A DNA stretch of 64,000 nt from positions 21,738 through 85,737 of the forward strand of contig JAGFNJ010000018.1 in the NCBI GenBank assembly GCA_017592775.1. Direction: 5' to 3'. Origin of the DNA: Candidatus Accumulibacter conexus. GTDB taxonomy: Bacteria > Pseudomonadota > Gammaproteobacteria > Burkholderiales > Rhodocyclaceae. Below are positions 1 through 10,607 of the stretch, piece after piece. The notes under the pieces were generated by a model. The model made no database searches, was not told where the DNA came from, and saw only the letters and a list, made by a program, of their open reading frames with translations. The translations under genes and the position numbers were made by a program. Numbering within the stretch: the stretch's first letter is position 1; each line of letters begins with the position of its first letter.

Positions 1-1
1 C

Positions 2-1498
2 GTCACCGTGAATCCGGGCGAGACCTTCGTCGATCGGATGATCGCCATGGTCGAGACGGCGAAGCGGCAAAAGACACCGAACGAAATCGCGCTGGCGATC
101 CTGCTGGCGGCCCTGACCATCGTCTTCCTCGGCGTCACCGCGACCCTGCTGCCGTTCTCGCAGTTCAGCGTCGCGGTGGCCGGGTCGGGTTCGCCAGTCA
201 GCATCACCGTCCTCATCGCGCTGCTGGTGTGCCTGATTCCGACCACCATCGCCGGCCTGCTTTCGGCCGTCGGCGTCGCCGGCATGAGCCGCATGATGCA
301 GGCCAACGTCATCGCCACATCCGGCCGCGCGGTCGAAGCCGCCGGCGACGTCGACGTGCTGCTGCTCGACAAGACCGGCACGATCACGCTGGGCAATCGC
401 CAGGCCGCGGCCTTCCTGCCCGCCGACGGGGTCAGCGAGGCCGAACTCGCCGACGCAGCGCAACTGGCGTCACTCGCCGACGAAACTCCGGAGGGGCGCA
501 GCATCGTCGTTCTCGCCAAGCAGCGCTTCAATCTGCGCGAGCGCGATGTGCATGCGCTCGAAGCGCAGTTCGTGCACTTCTCGGCGCAAACCCGGATGAG
601 CGGCGTCGATGTGCCCGGTCGGCAGATTCGCAAGGGGGCCACCGATGCCATCCGCCAGCATGTCGAGGCCCTCGGTGGCGCCATGCCGCCGTCCGTGCTG
701 ACGGCCGTAGACGCGGCGGCACGCCGCGGCAGCACGCCGTTGGTCGTGGCCGATGACACACGCGTACTCGGCGTCGTCGAACTGAAGGACGTCGTCAAGG
801 GCGGCATCAAGGAACGCTTCGCCGAACTGCGGCAGATGGGGATCAAGACGGTGATGATCACCGGCGACAACCGCCTGACGGCGGCAGCAATCGCCGCCGA
901 GGCCGGCGTCGATGACTTTCTTTCCGAAGCGACGCCAGAAGCCAAGCTGGCGCTGATCCGCAAGTACCAAGGCGAGGGCCGCCTGGTGGCGATGACCGGC
1001 GACGGCACCAATGACGCACCGGCCTTGGCCCAGGCCGACGTCGCCGTGGCGATGAATACCGGCACGCAGGCCGCCAAGGAAGCCGGCAACATGGTCGACC
1101 TCGACTCGAATCCGACCAAGCTGATCGAAGTCGTCGAGACCGGCAAGCAGATGTTGATGACGCGCGGCGCGCTGACCACCTTCAGCGTCGCCAACGACGT
1201 CGCCAAGTATTTCGCAATCGTTCCGGCCGCCTTCGTCAGCACCTACCCGGCGCTTGCGGCACTCAACGTGATGGGGCTCGCCAGCCCGGCCTCGGCGATC
1301 CTCTCGGCGGTCATCTTCAACGCCCTGATCATCATCGCGCTGATTCCGCTGGCCCTCAAGGGTATCCGCTACCACGCCGTCGGCGCCGCCAGCCTGCTGC
1401 GTCGCAATCTGGCGATCTACGGCCTCGGTGGCCTGGTCGCCCCCTTCGTCGGCATCAAGCTGATCGACATGGCATTGGCCGCCGCCGGTCTTGCCTGA
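2..1498 (+). CDS. kdpB: KdpB, potassium-transporting P-type ATPase catalytic subunit (5' truncated by window)
   Basis: ATP-hydrolysing subunit of the high-affinity inner-membrane K+ pump KdpFABC. The visible 498 codons carry the P-type phosphorylation motif DKTGTIT (Asp codon at 368-370), the hinge motif [11 protein letters not shown], and C-terminal membrane segments. KdpB is normally about 680-700 residues, so roughly 190 N-terminal residues, including the actuator TGES region, lie before the window. The frame is open to base 2; a GTG at 8 is internal, because VNPGETF is a conserved internal stretch. The stop is 10 bases before the kdpC start, so the two are one transcript. Very sure of the identity. 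Confidence 0.97.
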   Translation, partial: VTVNPGETFVDRMIAMVETAKRQKTPNEIALAILLAALTIVFLGVTATLLPFSQFSVAVAGSGSPVSITVLIALLVCLIPTTIAGLLSAVGVAGMSRMMQANVIATSGRAVEAAGDVDVLLLDKTGTITLGNRQAAAFLPADGVSEAELADAAQLASLADETPEGRSIVVLAKQRFNLRERDVHALEAQFVHFSAQTRMSGVDVPGRQIRKGATDAIRQHVEALGGAMPPSVLTAVDAAARRGSTPLVVADDTRVLGVVELKDVVKGGIKERFAELRQMGIKTVMITGDNRLTAAAIAAEAGVDDFLSEATPEAKLALIRKYQGEGRLVAMTGDGTNDAPALAQADVAVAMNTGTQAAKEAGNMVDLDSNPTKLIEVVETGKQMLMTRGALTTFSVANDVAKYFAIVPAAFVSTYPALAALNVMGLASPASAILSAVIFNALIIIALIPLALKGIRYHAVGAASLLRRNLAIYGLGGLVAPFVGIKLIDMALAAAGLA

Positions 1499-1508
1499 GG
1501 AGATATCA

Positions 1509-2084
1509 ATGAAAAAGCTGCTGCGTCCTGCCGTTTCCCTGTTCGTATTCCTTTCGGTCGTGACCGGTCTCCTCTATCCGATGCTGGTCACCGGCGTGGC
1601 GCGGATCGCCTTTCCCGATGCCGCCGCCGGCAGCCTGATCATCCGGGACGGGAAGCCGATCGGCTCGGCGCTCATCGGCCAGGATTTCAGCGACCCGAAG
1701 TACTTCTGGGGCCGCCCGTCCGCAACGGCGCCGCAGCCCTACAACGCTGGCGCATCATCGGGCTCGAACCAGGGACCCTTGAACCCGGCCCTCGTCGACG
1801 CTGTCAAGGCTCGGGTCGCGGCGCTGCACGCCGCCGGCCCGGGCAACCGGCGACCCGTACCGATCGACCTGGTCACGGCTTCGGCCAGCGGTCTCGACCC
1901 GCACATCAGCCCGGCCGCTGCCGACTACCAGGTCGAGCGCGTCGCCCGCACCCGGCACCTTGAGGTGAAGACCGTACGACAGCTCCTCGCCGAGAATACC
2001 GAGGGTCGCGACCTCGGCGTCTTCGGCGAACCGCGCGTCCATGTCCTCAAGCTCAACATCGCGCTCGACGCGCACCCGCGTTGA
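1509..2084 (+). CDS. kdpC: KdpC, potassium-transporting ATPase accessory subunit
   Basis: Single-span subunit that stabilises the KdpFABC complex. The 191-residue length fits the family. One N-terminal hydrophobic helix follows the MKKLLRPAV start, and the periplasmic part has family motifs such as [23 protein letters not shown] and [11 protein letters not shown] chose the ATG at 1509 because a GAGGAGAT ribosome-binding site overlaps the kdpB stop just upstream; an in-frame TTG at 1491 is less likely. A 155-bp gap without a gene separates it from kdpD. Confidence 0.96.
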   Translation: MKKLLRPAVSLFVFLSVVTGLLYPMLVTGVARIAFPDAAAGSLIIRDGKPIGSALIGQDFSDPKYFWGRPSATAPQPYNAGASSGSNQGPLNPALVDAVKARVAALHAAGPGNRRPVPIDLVTASASGLDPHISPAAADYQVERVARTRHLEVKTVRQLLAENTEGRDLGVFGEPRVHVLKLNIALDAHPR

Positions 2085-2239
2085 GCGCGCACGGCGCGAA
2101 GGGACGGCCGCTTGCGCACGGGTTCCGGTACGTGGGCAACGCCACGCTGCTGTGCCGGCAGCCGCACCCTCCATCTTGCGGGCGGTCGCGCCGCGCCCTT
2201 TGCCGACAGCAACCCGGCTCTTGAAGAGCAGCAAGTGAA

Positions 2240-4966
2240 ATGAAGGACATCCGCCCCGATCCCGATCTGATCCTCGACAGGATCAAGGAAGAGGAGATGC
2301 GCGCCGCCCGCGGCAAACTGAAGATTTTCTTCGGCGCCTCAGCGGGTGTCGGCAAGACCTACGCCATGCTGTCGGCTGCGCGCCAGCAGACCGAGCAAGG
2401 CACGGACGTCGTCATCGGTGTCGTGGAAACCCACGGCCGCAAGGAGACGGAAGCCTTGCTGACGGGACTGGAGCGTCTGCCGCTGAAGGCGGTGGCCTAC
2501 CGTGACAGGGTGTTGCAGGAGTTCCACATCGACGCGGCGCTGGCGCGCAAGCCTGCCCTTCTCCTGGTCGACGAACTCGCCCATTCCAACGTGCCGGGTT
2601 CGCGCCACGCCAAGCGCTGGCAGGATGTCGAGGAACTGCAGTCGTCCGGTATCGACGTCTATTCGACCGTCAACGTGCAGCACCTGGAGACCCTCAATGA
2701 CGTTGTCGGTGGGATTACCGGCATCCGGGTGTGGGAGACCGTTCCTGACCATGTCTTCGATGCCGCCGATGAAGTCGTTCTCGTCGACCTGACGCCGGAC
2801 GAACTGCTGCAGCGCCTCAAGGAAGGCAAGGTCTATCTGCCGCAGCAGGCCGAGCGCGCGATCCAGAATTTCTTCCGCAAGGGCAACCTGATCGCGCTGC
2901 GCGAACTCGCACTGCGCCGCACCGCCGACCGCGTTGACAGCGAGATGATCCAGTATCGGCGCGACAAGTCGGTCACGCGCGCCTGGCAGACCAGTGAGTC
3001 GCTTCTCGCCTGCATCGGCCCGGGAGATGGCAGCGGCCGCATCGTCCGCAGCGCCGCCCGCATTGCCGCAAGGCTCGACGTGCCGTGGCACGTGATCTAC
3101 GTCGAGACGCCGAAACTGCGACATCTCTCGGAAAAGCGGCGCTTGCAGACCCTCAAGAGTCTCAAGCTGGCGCAGGAGATGGGGTCAGAAACGGCCAGCC
3201 TCTCCGGCAGCGACGCGATTGCGACCATCATCGACTATGCACGCGACCACAACCTCTCGAAGGTCATTGTCGGCCGCGATCATGCGCAGTCCTGGCGACC
3301 CTGGAAGCGCTCCTTCGCTGACCGTGTCGGCAAGCTTGCACCCGATCTCGACATCATCCAGGTCGCACGCGAGGACACACCGGCCGACAGGCGGCAGGAG
3401 GAGAAATCAACCAGCGAGTCGCTGCTCGACCGGCTGCGCGCCCCCTGGCAGTCTTTCGCGATGAGTTCGGTCTTCTGTGCGCTGGTGACGCTCATTGCCA
3501 TGCCGCTGCACACGGTGTTCGACCGTGCCAACATCGCCATGCTCTTCCTGATGGCGGTCGTCCTTTCTGCAGTTCGCTACGGTCTCGGCCCGGCAGTCGC
3601 GGCGGCCTTCCTCAACGTGGCGGCCTTCGATTTCTTCTTCGTGCCGCCGCGATTTTCGTTCGCAGTCGGCGACGTCCAATACCTGATGACTTTCGCCGTC
3701 ATGCTTGCCGTCGGCCTGGTCACCGCCAAGCTGACCGCGGACCTCAAGTTCCAGGCCCGCGTCGCCAGTCGCCGCGAACAGCGGGTCAGGGCACTCTATG
3801 AGATGTCGCGCGATCTGTCCGGCGCGCTGATCGCGGAGCAGATCGCCGAAATCAGCCAGCGTTTCGCCGCTACCGGATTCGGCGCCCGCGCCGCCATCAT
3901 GCTGGCCGACGAGCGAGACCGGCTGCACGAACCGATTCAGGTGCCCGGTGGCGTGCCAACGGTAGACGTGGGCATCAGCCAGTGGGCCTTCGACCACTGT
4001 GCGGAGGCCGGTTGGGGCACCGACACCCTCGCCGGTAGTCCACTTCTCTATGTTCCCCTCAAGGCGCCGATGCGCACGCGCGGCGTGCTGGTTCTGGAGC
4101 CGAGCCCCTCGCGGCGGCTGATGGCCCCCGAGCAGCGTCGCCTCCTCGATACCTTCGCCCGGCTGGTCGCCATTTCCCTCGAACGCGTCCATTACGTCGA
4201 TGTGGCGCGGGCAACCACGGTGCAGATGGAGTCGGAGCGCCTGCGCAATTCACTGCTGTCAGCCATCTCGCATGACCTGCGCACACCACTCGCGGCGCTG
4301 GTCGGCCTGGCCGACTCGATGTCCATGACGCAGCCACCGCCGACGGGACAGCAATGCGACATCGCGGCGTCGATGCGGGAAGAGGCGCTGCGCATGAATT
4401 CCCTGGTCAACAACCTGCTCGACATGGCTCGCCTGCAGGCCGGTGCGGTCAAGCTCAATCGCCAGTGGCAACCGCTGGAGGAAGTGGTTGGCAGCGCCAT
4501 CAAGGCCATGCGATCGACCATGGCGGGCCATCGCGTTGGCGTCAACCTGCCGGCCGAATTGCCTTTGCTGGAGTTTGACGCGGTACTGGTCGAACGGGTG
4601 CTGTGCAATCTCCTGGAGAATGCCGCCACATACACCCCGCCGGGAAGCACGATTGAAATCGGCGCAGCGCCGGCTGCCCGCGACCAGATAGACATCTGGG
4701 TCGAGGATGACGGACCCGGTCTGCCGGCTGGAAAAGAGGAACTCATCTTCAACAAATTCGAGCGTGGCCGGAAGGAAAGCGCAACGTCGGGCGTGGGTCT
4801 CGGACTGGCGATCTGCCGCGCCATAGTCGCCGCGCATGGTGGCACCATTCGGGCCGAGAACCGCCATGGTCGAGGAGCGCGCTTCGTGTTCTCCCTGCCG
4901 TGCGGCAATCCTCCTTCCCTCGATGGCGCCGAGAAGGATCTTCCGGAGGAGGAGAGCCCGAAGTGA
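2240..4966 (+). CDS. kdpD: KdpD, osmosensitive K+ channel sensor histidine kinase
   Basis: Membrane sensor kinase that controls kdp expression in response to K+ limitation and osmotic stress. The 908 residues contain, in order: an N-terminal KdpD domain with Walker A GASAGVGKT (residues 32-40), a universal-stress-protein-like domain (about 250-375), a cluster of transmembrane helices (about 405-500), a GAF-like region, a HisKA domain with phospho-acceptor His678 in SHDLRTPL, and a HATPase domain with an N box (NLLENAATY) and DDGPGLP. The length is normal. It overlaps kdpE by 4 bases (GTGA), which indicates translational coupling with its response regulator. Confidence 0.97.
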   Translation: MKDIRPDPDLILDRIKEEEMRAARGKLKIFFGASAGVGKTYAMLSAARQQTEQGTDVVIGVVETHGRKETEALLTGLERLPLKAVAYRDRVLQEFHIDAALARKPALLLVDELAHSNVPGSRHAKRWQDVEELQSSGIDVYSTVNVQHLETLNDVVGGITGIRVWETVPDHVFDAADEVVLVDLTPDELLQRLKEGKVYLPQQAERAIQNFFRKGNLIALRELALRRTADRVDSEMIQYRRDKSVTRAWQTSESLLACIGPGDGSGRIVRSAARIAARLDVPWHVIYVETPKLRHLSEKRRLQTLKSLKLAQEMGSETASLSGSDAIATIIDYARDHNLSKVIVGRDHAQSWRPWKRSFADRVGKLAPDLDIIQVAREDTPADRRQEEKSTSESLLDRLRAPWQSFAMSSVFCALVTLIAMPLHTVFDRANIAMLFLMAVVLSAVRYGLGPAVAAAFLNVAAFDFFFVPPRFSFAVGDVQYLMTFAVMLAVGLVTAKLTADLKFQARVASRREQRVRALYEMSRDLSGALIAEQIAEISQRFAATGFGARAAIMLADERDRLHEPIQVPGGVPTVDVGISQWAFDHCAEAGWGTDTLAGSPLLYVPLKAPMRTRGVLVLEPSPSRRLMAPEQRRLLDTFARLVAISLERVHYVDVARATTVQMESERLRNSLLSAISHDLRTPLAALVGLADSMSMTQPPPTGQQCDIAASMREEALRMNSLVNNLLDMARLQAGAVKLNRQWQPLEEVVGSAIKAMRSTMAGHRVGVNLPAELPLLEFDAVLVERVLCNLLENAATYTPPGSTIEIGAAPAARDQIDIWVEDDGPGLPAGKEELIFNKFERGRKESATSGVGLGLAICRAIVAAHGGTIRAENRHGRGARFVFSLPCGNPPSLDGAEKDLPEEESPK

Positions 4967-5658
4967 GCGAACCGCGGCCCGCAGTTCTCGTCATTGAAGA
5001 CGAGCCCAACATCAGGCGCTTCATCAGGATGTCGCTGGAAGCAGAAGGCTGCCAGGTCTACGAGACCGACTCCATGCAGCGCGGCCTGATCGCGGCCGGA
5101 ACCCGCCGACCGGACATGGTCGTGCTCGACCTTGGCCTGCCTGACGGTGACGGCGTGGATTTCATCCGCGACCTGCGCGCCTGGTCCGATATTCCCATCA
5201 TCGTGCTGTCGGCACGGACGACCGAAGCGGACAAGGTGGGTGCTCTGGACTCGGGTGCCGACGACTACCTGACGAAGCCTTTTGGGGCAGCGGAACTGCT
5301 GGCTCGCGTTCGTGCCCAACTGCGGCGCCGGTCAAGTGCCAGCGCCAGCGGGTCTGCGGTCCTGGAATTCGGCAGGATGCGTGTCGATCTCGGCAAACGA
5401 CTGGTCGAGCGAGCAGGCGAGCCGTTGCACCTGACACCCATCGAGTACCGGCTTCTCGCCTTCCTGATCACCCATCCGGACAGTGTTCTGACCCATCGCC
5501 AACTGCTCAAGGCGGTGTGGGGGCCATCCCATGCCGACGACAGCCATTACATCCGGGTCTATATGGGGCTGCTGCGCAAGAAGATCGAAGAGGATCCGTC
5601 GCAGCCGAGACACATCATCACGGAAGCGGGCGTAGGTTACCGTTTTGTTGCCGCATGA
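4963..5658 (+). CDS. kdpE: KdpE, response regulator of the kdp operon
   Basis: OmpR-type response regulator, the partner of KdpD. The 231 residues have a receiver domain with an acidic pocket (IEDE), phospho-acceptor Asp56 (VVLDLGLPDGDG), the conserved TKPF Lys, and a C-terminal winged helix with a recognition-helix region ending YIRVYMGLLRKKI. The GTG start at 4963 overlaps the kdpD stop and is preceded by GGAGGAGGAG, so I prefer it to the in-frame ATG at 4900, which lies inside kdpD. The 213 bp that follow show no gene or clear terminator. Confidence 0.96.
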   Translation: MSEPRPAVLVIEDEPNIRRFIRMSLEAEGCQVYETDSMQRGLIAAGTRRPDMVVLDLGLPDGDGVDFIRDLRAWSDIPIIVLSARTTEADKVGALDSGADDYLTKPFGAAELLARVRAQLRRRSSASASGSAVLEFGRMRVDLGKRLVERAGEPLHLTPIEYRLLAFLITHPDSVLTHRQLLKAVWGPSHADDSHYIRVYMGLLRKKIEEDPSQPRHIITEAGVGYRFVAA

Positions 5659-5871
5659 AGTGCCAGTGCCGTTCGTGGCACCGCAGCGCAACATGTGCGG
5701 TTGCCAGGCCCATCGCCAAGTGCAAGGGCAGCCCGGCTATGGCAACATGAGATGTCGTGCAGCCATTCAGCCGGCAACGGGCGCGCCGCCGCGGCGGGTC
5801 CTGACGGCGATCAGCATGTGGACCGCCTGCCCGATGGCAAGCGGCAAGTCTGGAACAGCAGGGAGTCGGCA

Positions 5872-6606
5872 ATGAAGAAACTGGTCCTGGCGCTTTCTCT
5901 CGCGCTGCAGGCGGCGGCGCTGGCGCATGCAGAGCCGTCCCCAGCCGGGTCTGAGGGCGTCCCGGTCAAGGATTACCCATGGCAGGCTCTGCCGGGCGAG
6001 ACAAACGAAGCGCTGGAACGGAAGGGCGACCGCAAGCGCGGTGAACGGCTCTATGCGCTGTGCCGCAGCTGCCACATGGCGTCGGCAGGCGGAAGTCCCG
6101 ACGGCGGTGTTCCGCGACTCGCAGGCCAGCACAGGAGCGTGCTGATCAAGCAGATGGCCGACATCCGCAGCGGTGCACGGCACAACCCGACGATGTACCC
6201 CTTTGCCGTAGTACTGGCCGATCCGCAGGATCTGGCCGATCTTGCCGCCTATCTCGAAGGGCTGTGCATCCAGGCCAACCCCCGCCGTTACGACGCTCCG
6301 GATGCCGGCCAGCAAGTGGCTGCCGGCAGGGCGCTGTACGACAGGGCCTGCAGGGCATGCCACGGCCCGAGCGGCGAGGGTTCGATGCACAAGGGCTATC
6401 CGGCGCTTGCCGGGCAGCACCACAGGTACCTGCTGCGCCAGATGAGCGAGATCCGGGACGGCCGACGTTCCAGCGCCCACCGCGAGATGGTCGCGATCAT
6501 CGGCAGCTACAGTGACGATCAACTGCTCGCGGTCGCTGCCTACCAGTCGAGCCTGGTGATGCCCGGGAAAGTGTGCGCGGTCAAGGCGCCGAGCGGCAAG
6601 CGCTAG
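5872..6606 (+). CDS. Diheme cytochrome c (c4/c553-like), periplasmic
   Basis: Predicted electron-transfer protein exported by Sec. Residues 1-20 form a signal peptide (MKKLVLALSLALQ... cleaved after AHA). Two c-type haem sites follow, CRSCH at 64-68 and CRACH about 95 residues later, each at the start of a cytochrome c domain. The duplicated-domain layout and sequences such as PRLAGQH and YPALAGQHHRYL resemble cytochrome c4 proteins, which donate electrons to terminal oxidases. The start is the ATG that opens the signal peptide; the open frame extends upstream without coding character. It is a lone gene, so its redox partner is unknown. Confidence 0.9.
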   Translation: MKKLVLALSLALQAAALAHAEPSPAGSEGVPVKDYPWQALPGETNEALERKGDRKRGERLYALCRSCHMASAGGSPDGGVPRLAGQHRSVLIKQMADIRSGARHNPTMYPFAVVLADPQDLADLAAYLEGLCIQANPRRYDAPDAGQQVAAGRALYDRACRACHGPSGEGSMHKGYPALAGQHHRYLLRQMSEIRDGRRSSAHREMVAIIGSYSDDQLLAVAAYQSSLVMPGKVCAVKAPSGKR

Positions 6607-6861
6607 GCCGCGAAGGACGTCGTTCTGCTGCCGGCCCCGTTGCGCAACCAGCACCGTCGCGCGGCCCATTCTGTCGTCTGACCCAGCCGGAGCCCGCGCA
6701 CAAGCCGCCGCGGCTGTGCGCGTCGGGGACCGCTGATCCGGCACCCGCCGCCCCAACCGCCGGAGTGGCACGGACCCCGCCGCCGGCGATGGTGCTGCAG
6801 CAGACCTTGAACGAGCCTCGCCGGGAGGCCGGTCAGCAGTCATCAAGGGAGCGTGCGTCCT

Positions 6862-8016
6862 TCAATTGACCGTCGGCCGGTGGTTGGCGACTTCCTTCTC
6901 CGCTGTGGCCCAGTCGTCTGCCGGTTCGCCACCCTGAAACCGGCGCTGCTCGGCGATGTAGTATGCCCTCTCACGAATCGCCTGCTCTCGATTTCGGCTG
7001 TCGGACACTTCCTCGCCCACCGTCATTGCCACCGCCCTGTCGGCGTTCGCAACTCCCCCATCAACGTCGGCGCAGCCTGTTGGCTCGGGCGGGTCGACTT
7101 CGGGCTGCTCGCCCGGACGCTCCGATGTGTCCCGGTGAACGGGTGATCGGCCCGGGTTCGCATCAATCGCACCACGCCCTGCGGGTGCTTCGTTCGCGGG
7201 GATCGATACCCCGATTGGCTCTGCCCGGGCAACGGTCACTGGACTTGGCACCGCCTCCGCCAAACCAAGCGGCGTCGCCGGCAGTGGCTCTGTCAGCTTG
7301 TCGGCTCGCCCGGCAACGGCCGCCAATGCCTGCCGCTCCAGTGCCCGTGCCTCCCAGAGGAAGTTGCCGGCAACGAGAAGCGCGATTGCGAGGGGGTCGA
7401 ACACGAAGATGATGACCAGGATCACGTACTTGACCGCCTGCTCCAGGGACACGTCGAACGCCTGTGAGACGTAGACAATCGGCCCGGCATGGGTGTGGAT
7501 GGCGATCTCCTCGACGCGCAATCTTGGTAGTTCCACGTCCAGTTGCCGCAGGCGCCGGTTGATCCGGTCCGCCTCAACCTTGAAGGCAGCCATCAGCTTC
7601 TGCCGCCCCTGCACGACGTTTGCGGGAAGGTTGGCAATCTGGGCGTCGATCTCCTTCTTGCGCGCCTCCAGTTTCGCCTTCTCCTCGACGAATGCCGCGA
7701 CCAGAATCTGTTGCTGCTTGGTATCCTGGATCGCCCCCTGGAAAGCGGCCGACAGGTAGCCAAACGCACCCGCAGAGGTGATGATCATCAACACCGCCGT
7801 CGCCAGAATCAGGTATGCGCGCAGCAGCCAGGGTACGGTGGTCCACCGCTTGTAGAGGAACGAGACGGTCACCACCTTGCCGACGTCGAGCGCCGCCGCC
7901 AATGCAATGATGATCGGATCGGCGCTGAAGAGACTCGAGAGACCAATGATCGAGATCCAGGTTCCGAGCCCCTCGATCAGGAACGCCGAGGCAAAGGTAA
8001 ACAGGATCAGGACCAT
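6862..8016 (-). CDS. Membrane protein with central coiled coil and C-terminal DUF2934-like segment
   Basis: Function unknown. From the ATG at 8016 the protein has 384 residues. Three hydrophobic helices occupy roughly residues 1-95 (MVLILFTFASAFLIEG..., then a WLLRAYLI...MIITSAGAFGYL pair). A charged heptad-like stretch of about 100 residues (VEEKAKLEARKKEIDAQI) probably forms a coiled coil, followed by a fourth helix (VILVIIFVFDPLAIALLVAG). A Pro/Glu-rich linker leads to a C-terminal segment (IRERAYYIAEQRRF) that resembles DUF2934. Helical pairs plus a coiled coil of this kind also occur in phage-encoded membrane proteins. The frame is open 95 codons further upstream, but that stretch looks non-coding. 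No strong RBS is seen. Confidence 0.6.
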   Translation of the reverse strand: MVLILFTFASAFLIEGLGTWISIIGLSSLFSADPIIIALAAALDVGKVVTVSFLYKRWTTVPWLLRAYLILATAVLMIITSAGAFGYLSAAFQGAIQDTKQQQILVAAFVEEKAKLEARKKEIDAQIANLPANVVQGRQKLMAAFKVEADRINRRLRQLDVELPRLRVEEIAIHTHAGPIVYVSQAFDVSLEQAVKYVILVIIFVFDPLAIALLVAGNFLWEARALERQALAAVAGRADKLTEPLPATPLGLAEAVPSPVTVARAEPIGVSIPANEAPAGRGAIDANPGRSPVHRDTSERPGEQPEVDPPEPTGCADVDGGVANADRAVAMTVGEEVSDSRNREQAIRERAYYIAEQRRFQGGEPADDWATAEKEVANHRPTVN

Positions 8017-8356
8017 GGGACGCAGACGAGTTCGGCGATCTGCCGAAGTGCAGCGTCGCAGCAGGCACGGTCCGTCCTGCCTGGCACTGCGGCGGCAGCG
8101 CACGACAGGGGCCCACTGCGCGCACCGCCGAGTCGGTCTCGCAACCGCAGTTGGCCGCTGCATGCCGCTTGCCACCGCCGCAGACGACAGGTTGAAAAGC
8201 GGGACCACCGCGATGGCTGCCGGTAGCCGCCGGCGGCGGCAGTGAATCCCGGGCATCCGGGGCACCCCATCGTCGCATGGTCGTGCGTGCCCGGCCGCCA
8301 AGGCCGGTCACGCACGGCATGTCCGAGGGCGGCTTCGCGGCAGTCCTCGCGCAGCA
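8017..8356. other. Intergenic stretch with no gene called
   Basis: This lies between the start of the DUF2934-like gene and the stop of glgB, both on the minus strand. The minus-strand frame stays open to 8301, but its translation is Arg/Cys-rich and lacks domain character, so I did not extend the downstream gene. It may carry the promoter of that gene; no consensus -35/-10 pair is clear. Confidence 0.4.
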
Positions 8357-10528
8357 TCAGGCCCTCAGAGCCAGGACGACGCCGGCAAGCGGCGGCACGG
8401 TGATGGACAGTGAGTACGGGCGGCCCATCCACGGCACATCCTCGGCAACGAGTTGCCGATCGCTGTTGCCCACATCGCCGCCGCCGTAGAAATGCGAATC
8501 CGAGTTGAGGACCTCCCGGTAGCTGCCCGGTTGCGGCACGCCGATGCGGTAATCCATACGCGGGACAGGCGTGAAGTTGATGATCACCACGACGAACTCG
8601 TCGCCAGCCTTGCGGACAAAACTCAGGATCGACTGTTGCGAATCGTGGCAATCGATCCACTCGAATCCCTGCCACTCGAACTCGTTTCCATGCAGGGCCG
8701 ACGAGCCGCGATACAGCTGATTGAGATCCTTCACCAGCGTCTGCATGCCGAGATGCAACGGAAACTCCAGCACATACCAGTCGAGAACCCCGGCGCTGTT
8801 CCACTCCAGACCTTGGCCGAACTCGGTGCCCATGAACAGGAGCTTCTTGCCCGGATGCGTGAACATGTAGGTGTAGAGCAGTCGGAGATTGGCGAAACGC
8901 TGCCATTCGTCGCCGGGCATGCGGTTGATCATCGAGCCCTTGCCATGCACCACTTCGTCATGCGAGAAAGGCAGCATGAAGTTCTCTGAAAACGCGTAGA
9001 GCATGCTGAAGGTGAGCAGGTCATGATGGTACTGGCGGTAGATCGGCTCCTGCCCCATGTAGCGCAGGGTATCGTTCATCCAGCCCATGTTCCACTTGAT
9101 GTCGAAACCCAGTCCGCCAATGTAGGTCGGGCGCGTCACCTGCGGCCAGGACGTCGATTCCTCGGCGATGACCAGCGTGCCGGGAGCTTCCGTGTGGGTC
9201 GTGGCGTTGAGTTGGCGCAGGAAGTCGATCGCTTCGATGTTCTCCCGGCCGCCGTATTCATTCGGCACCCATTCGGTGCGCGAATAATCGAGATAGAGCA
9301 TCGAAGCGACGGCATCGACGCGCAAACCGTCGAGATGGAACTCGTCAAGCCAGTAAACGGCGCTGGAAATGAGGAAGTTCTTCACCTCGTTGCGACCGAA
9401 ATTGAAGATCAGCGTCGACCAGTCCAGATGTTCGCCCTTGCGCGGATCCTCGTGCTCATAGAGCGCCGTGCCGTCGAAGCGCGCCAGTGCATGGGCATCC
9501 TTGGGAAAATGGGCGGGAACCCAGTCGAGAATCACGCCGATATCGTTCTGGTGGCAGAGATCGACGAAATGGCGAAAGTCGTCGGGGGTGCCGAAACGGC
9601 TGGTCGGCGCAAAATAGCCGGTGACCTGGTAGCCCCACGACTGATCGAACGGATGCTCGGTGACCGGCAGGAGCTCGATATGGGTGAAGCCCATCCGGTT
9701 CACATACTCGACCAGTTGTCTCGCCAACTCGCGGTAGTTGAGGAATTCCCCTTCATATCCACGCTGCCAGGAGCCGAGATGGACCTCATAGGTGGACATC
9801 GGCGCATGCTGCCAGTCGGCCGCCGCGCGCCGCTCCATCCAGGCGGCGTCCTGCCAGACGTAGGTCGAGCGAGGACTGACGATCGATGCATTGCCCGGCC
9901 GCATCTCGAAGCGCCGGCCGTAGGGATCGGATTTGGTCAGCACCTCGCCGCTGTTCCGGTTCCTGATCTCGAAGCGATAGAAGATGCCGGGGGCGATATC
10001 GGGAATGAACAGCTCCCATACCCCGCTTCCCGGACGCACGCGCATCGGGTGGCGACGACCGTCCCAGTGATTGAAGTCGCCGAGGACGCTCACACGCTCT
10101 GCATTGGGCGCCCAGACGGCGAACAGGATGCCGGCGACGCCGTCAATCTCCTGTTCGTTTGCCCCCAGGAAGTTGTAGGCGTGGCTGTGCCTGCCCTCGC
10201 CGAAGAGGTGCAGATCGAAATCCGTCAGCTGCGGCAGGTAGGTATAGGGGTCGTGGGCAATATGGTCGTGATGCCAGGTATCGCGCCAGATCAGGCGGTA
10301 GTGTTCCGGAAGGTTCTTGCCGGAACCCTGCCATTCGAAAAAGTCGGAACCCGGAATACGTGCCAGCGGCAAATTGCCTTCGGCGATGGACACTTCAGTC
10401 GCGTGCGGGATGTAGGCCCGCACGACGACGCCTGCAGCACAAGGATGCCTGCCCAGGACCGAAAACGGATCGTGGTGGCGCGCTTCGGCGATGCGGATCA
10501 GTTCGTCATTCAACCTGGTTTCTAACAT
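8357..10528 (-). CDS. glgB: GlgB, 1,4-alpha-glucan branching enzyme
   Basis: Creates alpha-1,6 branch points in glycogen. The 723 residues match the usual length (about 725-730). An N-terminal CBM48-type region (FSVLGRH..., [11 protein letters not shown]) precedes a GH13 catalytic barrel with [10 protein letters not shown] (region I), [18 protein letters not shown] (nucleophile Asp), AEEST (acid/base Glu) and [14 protein letters not shown] (region IV), then the C-terminal all-beta domain. The ATG at 10528 follows a GAAGGAAGA site. It lies 79 bp downstream of the glgX-treZ fusion gene on the same strand and is probably co-transcribed. In a polyphosphate-accumulating organism this pathway would serve anaerobic/aerobic glycogen cycling. 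Confidence 0.97.
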   Translation of the reverse strand: MLETRLNDELIRIAEARHHDPFSVLGRHPCAAGVVVRAYIPHATEVSIAEGNLPLARIPGSDFFEWQGSGKNLPEHYRLIWRDTWHHDHIAHDPYTYLPQLTDFDLHLFGEGRHSHAYNFLGANEQEIDGVAGILFAVWAPNAERVSVLGDFNHWDGRRHPMRVRPGSGVWELFIPDIAPGIFYRFEIRNRNSGEVLTKSDPYGRRFEMRPGNASIVSPRSTYVWQDAAWMERRAAADWQHAPMSTYEVHLGSWQRGYEGEFLNYRELARQLVEYVNRMGFTHIELLPVTEHPFDQSWGYQVTGYFAPTSRFGTPDDFRHFVDLCHQNDIGVILDWVPAHFPKDAHALARFDGTALYEHEDPRKGEHLDWSTLIFNFGRNEVKNFLISSAVYWLDEFHLDGLRVDAVASMLYLDYSRTEWVPNEYGGRENIEAIDFLRQLNATTHTEAPGTLVIAEESTSWPQVTRPTYIGGLGFDIKWNMGWMNDTLRYMGQEPIYRQYHHDLLTFSMLYAFSENFMLPFSHDEVVHGKGSMINRMPGDEWQRFANLRLLYTYMFTHPGKKLLFMGTEFGQGLEWNSAGVLDWYVLEFPLHLGMQTLVKDLNQLYRGSSALHGNEFEWQGFEWIDCHDSQQSILSFVRKAGDEFVVVIINFTPVPRMDYRIGVPQPGSYREVLNSDSHFYGGGDVGNSDRQLVAEDVPWMGRPYSLSITVPPLAGVVLALRA

Positions 10529-10607
10529 GATTCTTCCTTCCCTTGGTCAGGGTCAATCGGTGGTGAAATGGATAAGACTTCAGCGGCATGGACTGTGGTG
10601 ACTGGCA

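Noticed and set aside
8017-8301. A 95-residue N-terminal extension of the DUF2934-like protein
   Set aside because: The composition is Arg/Cys/Pro-rich with no helix or signal, whereas the ATG at 8016 opens directly on a membrane helix.
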